Below are positions 15,216-23,183 of a stretch of 23,734 bases of DNA, in pieces (position 1 is the stretch's first letter; every line of letters begins with the position of its first letter). Source of the DNA: Eubacterium sp. (GTDB taxonomy: Bacteria; Bacillota; Clostridia; Lachnospirales; Lachnospiraceae); contig JAILAS010000078.1 of assembly GCA_024681495.1 (NCBI GenBank), forward strand, positions 1 to 23,734, given 5' to 3'. The notes below the pieces were generated by a model, which did no database searches, had not been told where the DNA came from, and saw nothing but the letters and a program-made list of their open reading frames with translations. The translations under genes and the position numbers were made by a program.

Positions 15216-16547
15216 ATGAAATTCATGACCGGAAACACCAAAAAGGAAGATCTGGAGATATCCCAGATTCTCGAAGGAAACCTGATAGGAGAGAAGATTA
15301 CCGTCAGCGGTGCCGTTCATACCGTCAGGGATATGGGCGAGGTTGCCTTTGTGGTCCTCAGGAAGAGAGAGGGCCTTCTGCAGACCGTATATGAGAACAA
15401 TGTTACGGATGTGGACCTTAAGGATTTAAGAGAGGGTACGGTCATTCGTGCTCAGGGTATTGTTAACGGCGAGGACAGGGCTCCCAACGGTGTGGAGGTT
15501 CGTCTGGAGCACGTGGAGATCCTGGCGCAGCCGGTTGAGGCCATGCCTCTTCCCATCGGTAAGTGGAAGCTCAAGACCTCTCTGGAGGCGAAGCTTAACT
15601 ACCGCCCGGTTTCCCTTCGTAACGTTAGAGAGAGGGCCAAGTTCAGGCTCCAGGAGGCCATCGCCAGAGGATTCAGGGATTACCTCCACGAGCAGGGATT
15701 CACGGAGATTCACACTCCGAAGATCGCTGCCAAGAGCGCGGAGGGAGGCGCGAACCTTTTCAGGCTCGAGTACTTCCATAAGCCTGCCGTGTTGCAGCAG
15801 AGCCCGCAGTTTTATAAGCAGATGATGGTCGGCGTGTTCGACAGGGTATTCGAGGTGGCTCCCGTGTTCCGCGCGGAGAAGCATAACACCAAGAGGCACC
15901 TGAACGAGTACACGTCTCTGGATATGGAGATGGGATACATCGACTCCTTCGAGGACATCATGGAGATGGAGACGGGATTCCTCAAGTACACCGTGGAGCT
16001 CCTTAAGAAGGACTACGCCAAGGAGATTAAGATGCTCGGCGTGGAGGTTCCGAACGCGGATAAGATTCCCGTGGTTCGCTTCGACGAGGCGAAGAAGCAG
16101 GTGAGCGAGAAGTACGGACATGAGATTAAGAACCCGTACGACCTCGAGCCCGAGGAGGAGCAGCTCATCGGCCGCTACTATAAAGAGGAGTGTGACGCCG
16201 ATTTTGTTTTTGTCACACATTATCCCTCGAAGAAGAGGCCGTTCTACGCCATGGACGACCCCGAGGATACGGAAGTTACACTTTCCTTCGACCTCTTGTT
16301 CAGAGGCCTGGAGGTGACCACCGGAGGCCAGAGAATCCACGACTACAACATGCTCATGGAGAAGATGGCCACCCGCAACATGGAGGAAGAGGGCATGGAG
16401 CAGTATCTTGCCTGCTTCAAGCACGGAATGCCTCCTCACGGCGGACTGGGTATCGGTCTCGAGCGTATGACGATGCAGCTTCTGGGCGAGGAGAACGTGA
16501 GGGAAGTCACATTGTTCCCCAGAGACCTCGGCAGGCTGACGCCTTAA
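15216..16547 (+). CDS. aspS: Archaeal-type aspartyl-tRNA synthetase, probably non-discriminating (Asp-tRNA(Asp/Asn))
   Basis: A 443-residue class IIb synthetase, short like archaeal AspRS and without the GAD insertion of the usual bacterial enzyme of about 590 residues. The N-terminal OB-fold (about 25-110) binds the anticodon. The catalytic core has motif 2 (VFRAEKHNTKRHLNE) and motif 3 (GGLGIGLERMT), and ends FPRDLGRLTP. In the OB-fold, H35 and P90 occupy the positions of Trp26 and Lys85 of the discriminating Thermococcus enzyme. His and Pro there are known to go with loss of discrimination between tRNA(Asp) and tRNA(Asn). With gatCAB directly downstream, it should make Asp-tRNA(Asn) for amidation. 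The start at 15216 is preferred because AAGGAG lies 11 bases upstream; an in-frame ATG at 15195 has no ribosome site and begins right after the leader hairpin. Confidence 0.9.
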   Translation: MKFMTGNTKKEDLEISQILEGNLIGEKITVSGAVHTVRDMGEVAFVVLRKREGLLQTVYENNVTDVDLKDLREGTVIRAQGIVNGEDRAPNGVEVRLEHVEILAQPVEAMPLPIGKWKLKTSLEAKLNYRPVSLRNVRERAKFRLQEAIARGFRDYLHEQGFTEIHTPKIAAKSAEGGANLFRLEYFHKPAVLQQSPQFYKQMMVGVFDRVFEVAPVFRAEKHNTKRHLNEYTSLDMEMGYIDSFEDIMEMETGFLKYTVELLKKDYAKEIKMLGVEVPNADKIPVVRFDEAKKQVSEKYGHEIKNPYDLEPEEEQLIGRYYKEECDADFVFVTHYPSKKRPFYAMDDPEDTEVTLSFDLLFRGLEVTTGGQRIHDYNMLMEKMATRNMEEEGMEQYLACFKHGMPPHGGLGIGLERMTMQLLGEENVREVTLFPRDLGRLTP

Positions 16548-16618
16548 TGCCGGCGGGATGGTTCCGCGCAAAGATGAGAGTTTCCCGCGAGGGATGATAT
16601 TTCGGTAGGAGATAGATT

Positions 16619-16912
16619 ATGGCAAACATTATAGATGACGAAACCATAGATTACGTTGGAATTCTGGCTAAGCTCGAGCTCTCCGGACAGGAGAGGGAGG
16701 ACGCCAAGAAGGACATGGAGAAGATGCTCGACTACGTGGATAAGCTCAATGAGCTCGACACGGAGGGAGTGGAGCCTATGTCCCATGTATTCCCGGTTAA
16801 TAACGTCTTCCGCGAGGACGAGGTGACCAACGGCGACGGACACGAAGAGACGCTGCTTAACGCACCCCTTCGCAAGGACGACACCTTCGTAGTGCCCAAG
16901 ACCATCGGATAG
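16619..16912 (+). CDS. gatC: Asp/Glu-tRNA amidotransferase subunit C
   Basis: A 97-residue small subunit of the GatCAB amidotransferase, which converts Asp-tRNA(Asn) and Glu-tRNA(Gln) to the amide forms. GatC wraps between GatA and GatB and stabilises the complex. The pattern is typical: IDDETIDYVGILAKLEL at the N-terminus, KMLDYVDKLNELDTEGVEPM, then LRKDDTF and a short tail. Length is normal for the family. The ATG follows AGGAG by seven bases. The gene order aspS-gatC-gatA-gatB, all on one strand, supports one operon. Confidence 0.95.
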   Translation: MANIIDDETIDYVGILAKLELSGQEREDAKKDMEKMLDYVDKLNELDTEGVEPMSHVFPVNNVFREDEVTNGDGHEETLLNAPLRKDDTFVVPKTIG

Positions 16913-16971
16913 ACGGATTGCGGTACGGGACGGATTGTTAAATATAATTTTAATTAAGGAGCGAAAAGAAG

Positions 16972-18441
16972 ATGGGTTTAACCAATCTGACTGCCCTTCA
17001 GCTGGCTGAGAAGATCAAGGCCGGAGAGGTGGGCGTTCGGGAGGCCACGGAGGCCTGCCTGGATAACATAAAGAAATGCGAGCCCGAGATCAACGCGTTT
17101 GTGACCGTTGACGAGGAAGGCGCCCTGAAGAGAGCCGACGAGGTTCAGAAGGGCATAAAGGACGGCACCATTACGGGGCCTTTGGCCGGAGTTCCCTGCG
17201 GCATCAAGGACAACATGTGCACGGAGGGGCTTAGGACCACCTGCTCGTCTGCGATTCTCGAGAACTTCAAGCCCGCATACACTGCCACTGCAGTTGCGGC
17301 CTTGGAGAGTGCGGGAGCCGTCATTCTCGGAAAGACGAACATGGACGAGTTCGCCATGGGATCTACCACCGAGACGTCTCACTACGGAGTGACTAAGAAT
17401 CCGTGGAACACCGAGAGGGTGCCCGGCGGTTCGTCAGGCGGATCGTGTGCGGCTGTTGCGGCCGGAGAGGCCTTCTACACACTCGGTTCGGACACCGGCG
17501 GATCCATTCGTCAGCCGGCGGCATTCTGTGGCGTGACCGGCATTAAGCCCACGTACGGAACCGTTTCGAGATACGGACTTATCGCCTACGGCTCATCACT
17601 CGACCAGATTGGACCCGTTGGAAAGAACGTGGCGGACTGCGTTTCCATACTGGAGACCATTTCGGCATACGATCCGAAGGATTCCACCAGCGTCAAGCGT
17701 GATAATTACGATTTTAAAAAGGCCATGACCGGCGATGCCAAGGGCCTTAGAGTGGGTATTCCTAAGGATTACCTCACCGAGGGACTGGACGCTGAGGTGA
17801 AGGCCGAAATCCTTCGCGCCGCGGACGTGCTTAAGGCGCAGGGAGCCACGGTCGAGGAGTTCGATCTTTCCCTGGTGGAGTACGCCATTCCCGCATACTA
17901 CGTCATTGCATGCGCGGAGGCCAGCTCCAACCTGGCCCGCTTCGACGGCGTTAAGTACGGATACCGTACCGGGGAGTACACAGATCTCCACAACATGTAT
18001 AAGAAGACCCGTTCCGAGGGATTCGGAGCAGAGGTTAAGCGCCGCATAATGCTCGGCAGCTTCGTGCTCAGCAGCGGCTACTACGATGCCTACTACCTGA
18101 AGGCATTGCGCACCAAGGCGCTCATAAAGAAGGCGTTCGACGCGGCATTTGAGAAGTACGACGTCATCCTTTCGCCCGCGGCACCCACCACGGCCATGAA
18201 GCTCGGTGAGTCCCTGGCGGATCCCATAAAGATGTATCTGGGCGATATCTACACCATCGCCGTGAACCTCTGCGGCCTGCCGGGCATGACAGTCCCCGGC
18301 TCGCTCGACAGTCAGGGCCTGCCCATCGGCGTGCAGTTCATCTCGGATTGCTTCAGGGAAGAGAACATGATACGCGCCGCTTTCGCGTTTGAAGGTGCAG
18401 GGGAGTTTCCTGCATGCCCCATGGGAAAGGAGGCGGAGTAA
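16972..18441 (+). CDS. gatA: Asp/Glu-tRNA amidotransferase subunit A (amidase)
   Basis: Subunit A hydrolyses glutamine and passes the ammonia to GatB. Its 489 residues match the family. The amidase-signature triad is intact at the same numbers as I recall for the Staphylococcus aureus enzyme: K79 (GVPCGIKDN), cis-S154 (PGGSSGGS) and nucleophile S178 (SDTGGSIRQP). AAGGAG (16956-16961) lies ten bases before the ATG. The 59-base gap after gatC contains an AT-rich stretch with TATAAT (16943-16948) but no good -35, so an internal promoter is only a weak possibility. The gene ends directly against gatB with no gap, and its last codons (AAAGGAGG, 18426-18433) supply the gatB ribosome site. Confidence 0.97.
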   Translation: MGLTNLTALQLAEKIKAGEVGVREATEACLDNIKKCEPEINAFVTVDEEGALKRADEVQKGIKDGTITGPLAGVPCGIKDNMCTEGLRTTCSSAILENFKPAYTATAVAALESAGAVILGKTNMDEFAMGSTTETSHYGVTKNPWNTERVPGGSSGGSCAAVAAGEAFYTLGSDTGGSIRQPAAFCGVTGIKPTYGTVSRYGLIAYGSSLDQIGPVGKNVADCVSILETISAYDPKDSTSVKRDNYDFKKAMTGDAKGLRVGIPKDYLTEGLDAEVKAEILRAADVLKAQGATVEEFDLSLVEYAIPAYYVIACAEASSNLARFDGVKYGYRTGEYTDLHNMYKKTRSEGFGAEVKRRIMLGSFVLSSGYYDAYYLKALRTKALIKKAFDAAFEKYDVILSPAAPTTAMKLGESLADPIKMYLGDIYTIAVNLCGLPGMTVPGSLDSQGLPIGVQFISDCFREENMIRAAFAFEGAGEFPACPMGKEAE

Positions 18442-19872
18442 ATGGCTAAGAGATATGAGACAGTCATCGGTCTGGAGGTCCATGTGGAGCTTGCGACCAA
18501 GACCAAGATTTTCTGTGGATGCTCCACCGTTTTCGGAGGGGCTCCTAATACACATACCTGCCCGGTCTGCACCGGTATGCCCGGCTCGCTCCCGGTCCTG
18601 AATAAGAAGGTCCTCGAGTACGCCGTCGCCGTAGGCCTGGCTACGAATTGCGAGATCACCAGATTCTCCAAGTTTGACAGGAAGAACTACTTCTATCCCG
18701 ATAATCCCCAGGATTATCAGATTTCGCAGCTGTATCTGCCTATCTGCAGGAACGGCCGCGTGGAGATAGAGACATCCGCAGGTAAGAAGGACATTCGCAT
18801 CCATGAGATTCACATGGAGGAGGATGCCGGTAAGCTCGTCCACGACGATTGGAACGACACCTCCCTGGTAGACTTCAACCGTTCGGGCGTGCCCCTTATA
18901 GAGATTGTATCCGAGCCGGATATGCGCACCTCCGAGGAGGTTATCGCATACCTCGAGAAGCTCAGGATGACCATACAGTACCTCGGGGCTTCGGATTGCA
19001 AGCTCAACGAGGGCTCGATGCGTGCCGACGTAAACCTCTCCGTTCGTGAGGTGGGTTCACCCGAGTTCGGCACACGTACCGAGATGAAGAACATCAACTC
19101 CTTCAAGGCTATTACGCACGCCATCGAGGGAGAGACCCGCAGGCAGATCGAGCTCCTCGAGGAGGGTAAGGCCGTAATCCAGGAGACACGCCGTTGGGAT
19201 GATAATAAGGAGTCCTCGCATTCCATGCGTTCCAAGGAGGACGCTCAGGATTACCGCTATTTCCCCGAGCCCGACCTGGTGCCCATCGTCGTCAGCGACG
19301 AGTTTTTGGCAGAGGTAAAGGCGGCTCAGCCGGAGATGCAGCCCGAGAAGATCGAGCGCTACGTTAAGGAGTATCAGATCCCCGAGTACGACGCCGGAAT
19401 CATCACCGGCACCAAGAAGATGGCGGATTTCTTCGAGGAGACCTGTGCACTGGGCGCCGCTCCCAAGAAGGTTTCCAACTGGCTTATGACCGAGACCATG
19501 CGCCTCCAGAAGGAGAACTCCATGGACGAGGACCAGATTCCCTTCTCGGCTAAGCACCTGGCCGCGCTCATCCGCATGGCCGACAGCGGCGAGATCAACA
19601 ACAACGTCGCCAAGGAAGCCTTCGCACAGATGTTTAAGGACGACACGGATCCCGAGAAGTACGTAAAGGACAACGGATTGGCGTCCGTAAGCGATGAGGG
19701 CGAGCTGCGCGCTATTATTGAGGGCGTAATCGCCGACAATCCGCAGGCCGTGGAGGATATCCACGCAGGCAAGAAGAAGGCCATGGGCGCACTCGTCGGT
19801 GCCACGATGAAGGCCACCCAGGGTAAGGCCAACCCGGCAGTTATCAATAAGATACTCGGAGAGCTTCTATAG
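18442..19872 (+). CDS. gatB: Asp/Glu-tRNA amidotransferase subunit B
   Basis: Subunit B binds the mischarged tRNA, activates the Asp or Glu side chain with ATP and adds ammonia. The 476 residues match the family. Visible landmarks: ETVIGLEVHVEL at the N-terminus; a zinc site C25, C27, C40, C43 (FCGCS and TCPVC); the kinase-like core with DRKNYFYPDNPQDYQISQ, DFNRSGVPLIEIVSEPD and NSFKAI; and YFPEPDLVP. The helical tail and YqeY-like domain follow (about 330-476). The start is immediately adjacent to the gatA stop, implying translational coupling and balanced subunit production. No terminator is evident in the 42 bases before clpX, so the transcript may continue. Confidence 0.97.
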   Translation: MAKRYETVIGLEVHVELATKTKIFCGCSTVFGGAPNTHTCPVCTGMPGSLPVLNKKVLEYAVAVGLATNCEITRFSKFDRKNYFYPDNPQDYQISQLYLPICRNGRVEIETSAGKKDIRIHEIHMEEDAGKLVHDDWNDTSLVDFNRSGVPLIEIVSEPDMRTSEEVIAYLEKLRMTIQYLGASDCKLNEGSMRADVNLSVREVGSPEFGTRTEMKNINSFKAITHAIEGETRRQIELLEEGKAVIQETRRWDDNKESSHSMRSKEDAQDYRYFPEPDLVPIVVSDEFLAEVKAAQPEMQPEKIERYVKEYQIPEYDAGIITGTKKMADFFEETCALGAAPKKVSNWLMTETMRLQKENSMDEDQIPFSAKHLAALIRMADSGEINNNVAKEAFAQMFKDDTDPEKYVKDNGLASVSDEGELRAIIEGVIADNPQAVEDIHAGKKKAMGALVGATMKATQGKANPAVINKILGELL

Positions 19873-19914
19873 GGACTCGACGGGAGGCGGCCGGATATCT
19901 AAAAGGAGTCACGT

Positions 19915-21396
19915 ATGGGAATATATGACGATGACGATAAAAACGAGATGACCGAAGAGACTTTTGAGGAGGTCACATTGTCGGAGGATTCGGAAGAATC
20001 CGACGACGACACTTCCGAAATAGAGGAGTACTGCTATATCTGCAGGCGTCCGGGGAGCTCGGTGAATAAGCTCTTTAAGATGCCCAACGACATATGCATC
20101 TGCGACTCCTGCCTCCAGAAAACGTTCGACACCATTAACAGTTCGGGCATTGACTTAAACGATCTGGCCAAGGGCGGTAACATGCCCAATATCAGCATGA
20201 TTAACCTGTCCGACCTTCAGGGGATGCTTCCCCGCTCGAAGTCGGTCAAGAAGAAAAAGGCCAAGGAGAAGGAGAAGCAGGAGCCGGTGATTGACATCGC
20301 CAAGATTCCCGCTCCTCATAAGATCAAGGAGAGCCTGGACGAGTACGTGGTGGGTCAGGACGAGGCGAAGAAGATTATTTCCGTCGCCGTGTATAACCAT
20401 TACAAGCGCGTGGCCACGAACACCCAGGACGACATCGAGATCGAGAAGTCGAACATCCTGATGATCGGGCCCACCGGCTGCGGCAAGACGTATCTGGTGA
20501 AGACGCTCGCCAGGATTCTGGACGTGCCTCTGGCTATTGCCGACGCGACCAGCCTGACCGAAGCCGGATATATCGGAGACGACATCGAGAGCGTGCTCTC
20601 GAAGCTGCTCACCGCCGCGGACAATGACGTGGACAGGGCGCAGACCGGAATCGTCTTTATTGACGAGATCGATAAGATTTCGAAGAAGAAGAATACCAAT
20701 CAGAGGGACGTGAGCGGCGAGTCCGTTCAGCAGGGCATGTTGAAGCTCCTGGAAGGAGCCGAGGTGGAGGTGCCCGTCGGCGCGAGCTCGAAGAACGCCA
20801 TGGTTCCCCTGACCACCATCGATACGAAGAACATCCTCTTCATCTGTGGAGGCGCGTTCCCTGATATCGAAGATATAATTAAAGAGAGATTAAATAAAGA
20901 GTCGTCTATGGGATTTAAGGCGGATCTTAAAGATAAGTACGACGACGAGGAGAACCTTCAGCAGAAGGTGGTAGTGGAGGACGTGCGCAAGTACGGCATG
21001 ATTCCCGAGTTCCTCGGCAGGCTGCCGGTGATCTGCGCCATGGAGACGTTGACCACCGATATGCTCGTGCGCATACTCAAGGAGCCTAAGAACGCGATAC
21101 TGAAGCAGTATCAGAAGCTCCTGAGGCTCGATGAGGTGGATCTTCAGTTCGACGACGATGCCATCGTGTGCATCGCTGAGAAGGCGAAGGAGAAGGACGT
21201 GGGAGCCAGGGCTCTGCGCGCCATCATCGAGGAGTTCATGCTGGATATCATGTACGAGATCCCCAAGGACGATAACATCGGCAGGGTAACCATTACCCGC
21301 GATTACATTGAAAAGAAGGGCGGACCCGTGATAGAGATGAGGACTGTAGGGCTCATCGAGGAGAAGGGGACCGCCGGAAAGCTGGGTATGGCTTAG
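19915..21396 (+). CDS. clpX: ClpX-like AAA+ unfoldase, atypical
   Basis: A 493-residue ATP-driven protein unfoldase, normally the partner of ClpP. In order: an unusual acidic head (1-38); a zinc-binding domain with C40, C43, C63, C66; a lysine-rich linker (about 110-125); Walker A GPTGCGKT (185-192); pore loop GYIG (218-221, GYVG in most ClpX); Walker B VFIDEID; IPEFLGRLP with the Arg finger; and GARALR (sensor 2). The ClpP-docking IGF loop reads MGF (332-334), and the RKH loop that recognises substrates reads SKN (292-294). ClpX is usually about 420 residues and sits next to clpP; here clpP, tig and lon are absent. It may be a second, specialised ClpX. AAGGAG precedes the ATG by eight bases; the next gene starts right after the stop. 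Confidence 0.87.
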   Translation: MGIYDDDDKNEMTEETFEEVTLSEDSEESDDDTSEIEEYCYICRRPGSSVNKLFKMPNDICICDSCLQKTFDTINSSGIDLNDLAKGGNMPNISMINLSDLQGMLPRSKSVKKKKAKEKEKQEPVIDIAKIPAPHKIKESLDEYVVGQDEAKKIISVAVYNHYKRVATNTQDDIEIEKSNILMIGPTGCGKTYLVKTLARILDVPLAIADATSLTEAGYIGDDIESVLSKLLTAADNDVDRAQTGIVFIDEIDKISKKKNTNQRDVSGESVQQGMLKLLEGAEVEVPVGASSKNAMVPLTTIDTKNILFICGGAFPDIEDIIKERLNKESSMGFKADLKDKYDDEENLQQKVVVEDVRKYGMIPEFLGRLPVICAMETLTTDMLVRILKEPKNAILKQYQKLLRLDEVDLQFDDDAIVCIAEKAKEKDVGARALRAIIEEFMLDIMYEIPKDDNIGRVTITRDYIEKKGGPVIEMRTVGLIEEKGTAGKLGMA

Positions 21397-21813
21397 ATGG
21401 CGTATATCTATGTTGTAAGATGTGAGGATCACAGCCTCTATACGGGAATTGCCAGGGACGTTAAGGCCAGGGTGGTGGAGCACTACTACCGCACGCCCAG
21501 GGCGGCCAAGTACACCAAGTCGCATCAGGTTTGCGGCGTGGCGGGCGTCTGGGAATGTGAGAAGTGGGGCGACGCCGCGCGCTTCGAGGCGGCGTTTAAG
21601 AGGATTCCCAAGGACGTGAAGGAGACTGTCCTTCAGTGCCCGCGCACGGCCATTTCCACCTGTGGGATATACTCCCGCGGGAAGCTCGATACGTCGCTGT
21701 ACACCACGGTTGAGGGGATTACGCTCCAGAGCTGTCTGGCCGAGGTTCCCCGTCCCAAAGATGCCAGCGAACATACCATAGGCAAGGTGGCCAAAGGAGC
21801 TAAGAAGTCTTGA
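21397..21813 (+). CDS. GIY-YIG domain protein (UPF0213/YhbQ-like) with C-terminal extension
   Basis: A 138-residue protein. The first 80 or so residues are a single GIY-YIG nuclease domain: Y5-V-V and Y15-T-G as the two signature strands, R25, H29 and the metal-binding E64, with AKYTKSH as in the UPF0213 family (YhbQ, YazA). Those proteins are usually 80-100 residues; here some 50 more follow with no recognised domain and a basic end (GKVAKGAKKS). The cellular role of the family is poorly defined; DNA processing is a guess from the fold. The ATG abuts the clpX stop (TAG-ATG), and the stop overlaps the next gene's TTG start, so the three genes are probably co-translated. Confidence 0.88.
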   Translation: MAYIYVVRCEDHSLYTGIARDVKARVVEHYYRTPRAAKYTKSHQVCGVAGVWECEKWGDAARFEAAFKRIPKDVKETVLQCPRTAISTCGIYSRGKLDTSLYTTVEGITLQSCLAEVPRPKDASEHTIGKVAKGAKKS

Positions 21814-22229
21814 GGGCCATAGAGATAAAGAACATATCCGGTTTTATGAAGAAGCTTCTTATGACGGAGGCGTTTGATAAGTTCCGGGTGATGGAGATAG
21901 AAATCAAGAGGGAATACGACCTGAATATCGACGGGAAGGATCTTCCGTACGAGAGGCTCAGGCCGCTTATGTACCAGCATCTTAAGGGGAGCGAGCTTCC
22001 CCATAAGGTCCGGGTGATTTTTAAGTCCGATTTAAGCGATGAACTCAAGGAGAGACTGGGGGCGTCCCCGGATACCGGAGTGGGGGCTCTGGTCCTTAGG
22101 GTTCAATACGAAGAGGGCGCTCTTCAGGCTGTGACCGGCGTGTCATACGACAGGTTCAGCCCTGACAAGGACTTGGAAAACGCCTGGGATAAAATGTCGG
22201 AGGCCTTTATTGACGGCCTGGTAGAGTAG
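21810..22229 (+). CDS. DUF5721-like protein of unknown function
   Basis: A 139-residue protein with no signal peptide, membrane segment or catalytic motif that I recognise. It resembles the DUF5721 family as I remember it from Lachnospiraceae: opening MRAIEIKNISGFMKKLLMTE, then a strand-rich middle (MEIEIKREYDLNIDGKDLPYE, HKVRVIFKSDLSDEL, GALVLRVQYEEGALQAVTGVSYD) and a short helix at the end. The start is a TTG whose last two bases lie in the upstream stop (TTGA overlap); AAAGGAG ten bases earlier supports it. The next Met (residue 13) would cut off the conserved opening. Nothing visible shows its function. Confidence 0.72.
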   Translation: MRAIEIKNISGFMKKLLMTEAFDKFRVMEIEIKREYDLNIDGKDLPYERLRPLMYQHLKGSELPHKVRVIFKSDLSDELKERLGASPDTGVGALVLRVQYEEGALQAVTGVSYDRFSPDKDLENAWDKMSEAFIDGLVE

Positions 22230-22257
22230 AATTTCATATCTTAACTAAGGGGGCATC

Positions 22258-23181
22258 ATGTACAGAAAAGAAACCGGAACTTTCACCAGTTCCAATGGCG
22301 TCAATCAGATTAAGTATTATGTCTATATTCCTGACGAGGTTAAGGCGAAGATCCAGCTCATTCACGGCATGTGTGAGTACCTGGAGCGCTACGAGCCATT
22401 CATTGATTTCCTGACGGATAAGGGGTATCTCGTGTACGGCTGTGACCACCTGGGCCACAAGGGCTCGGTGGAGTCTGACGATCAGCTCGGCTATTTCGCC
22501 CCCAATGACGGATGGAAGTGCCTTGTCAAGGATCAGAAACTCCTCATGGATGAAATCGAAGAACGATATGCGGACGTGCCCGTGTTCATCTACGGACACA
22601 GCATGGGATCTTTTGTGGCGCGTGCCTTCGCTGTGAAGTACGCCGGCACCTTCAAGGGCGCCGTGTTCTGCGGCAGCGCCGGCTTCAATAAGAGCCTCGC
22701 GGCCGGACAGAAGGTCATTAAGCTCGTGAAGTTCCTGCGCGGAGGGAAGAGCAGGAGCGCATTCATCGCGGGTCTCATGTTCGGCAGCTACAATAAACAG
22801 TATGAGAATCCCAGGACTCCGTACGACTGGCTGACCAGGGACGAGGAAGTGGTGGACGCATATATTGCCGACCCGTACTGCGGATTCACCTTCACCACAT
22901 CCGGATATTACGACCTCACCTGCCTTCTGGACTTCGTTACGTCCGACAGCTGGTATGAGAAGCTTAACGCTGACATACCGGTGCTCTTCGTGGCCGGCAC
23001 GGCCGATCCCGTCGGCGACTGGGGCAACGGCATGGCGGACGTAAATACCAGGATGAAGAACAAGGAACGCGCAGACTACACCATGAAGCTCTATAAGAAC
23101 TACCGACACGAGCTTCACAACGAGGTGGGCAGGGAGAAGTTCTTCGAGGACATCGTTAGCTGGCTGGACGAAAGGGTTTGA
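22258..23181 (+). CDS. Alpha/beta hydrolase, monoacylglycerol lipase/lysophospholipase-like
   Basis: A 307-residue serine hydrolase of the Hydrolase_4 (serine aminopeptidase S33 / PldB / monoglyceride lipase) group. The oxyanion-side HG is at H36-G37 (QLIHGMCEYLERY). DHLGHKGS replaces the usual DHRGHG-S. The nucleophile is S115 in GHSMGS, and D250 (AGTADPVGDWG) and H284 (YRHELHNE) complete the triad. It has no signal peptide, so it should act in the cytoplasm on lipid or ester substrates; the true substrate cannot be read from sequence. The ATG follows AAGGGGG. Its stop is two bases from the addB start, so the two are likely co-transcribed although their functions do not obviously connect. 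Confidence 0.92.
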   Translation: MYRKETGTFTSSNGVNQIKYYVYIPDEVKAKIQLIHGMCEYLERYEPFIDFLTDKGYLVYGCDHLGHKGSVESDDQLGYFAPNDGWKCLVKDQKLLMDEIEERYADVPVFIYGHSMGSFVARAFAVKYAGTFKGAVFCGSAGFNKSLAAGQKVIKLVKFLRGGKSRSAFIAGLMFGSYNKQYENPRTPYDWLTRDEEVVDAYIADPYCGFTFTTSGYYDLTCLLDFVTSDSWYEKLNADIPVLFVAGTADPVGDWGNGMADVNTRMKNKERADYTMKLYKNYRHELHNEVGREKFFEDIVSWLDERV

Positions 23182-23183
23182 TT

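Noticed and set aside
19927..19941. DDDDK at the start of the ClpX-like protein, like an enterokinase/FLAG tag.
   Set aside because: It is part of a longer acidic head, with natural ribosome site and context; coincidence, not engineering.
21397..21813. GIY-YIG gene as a homing endonuclease or mobile element.
   Set aside because: It is a single-domain UPF0213-type protein fixed between two genes without intron, intein or repeats.
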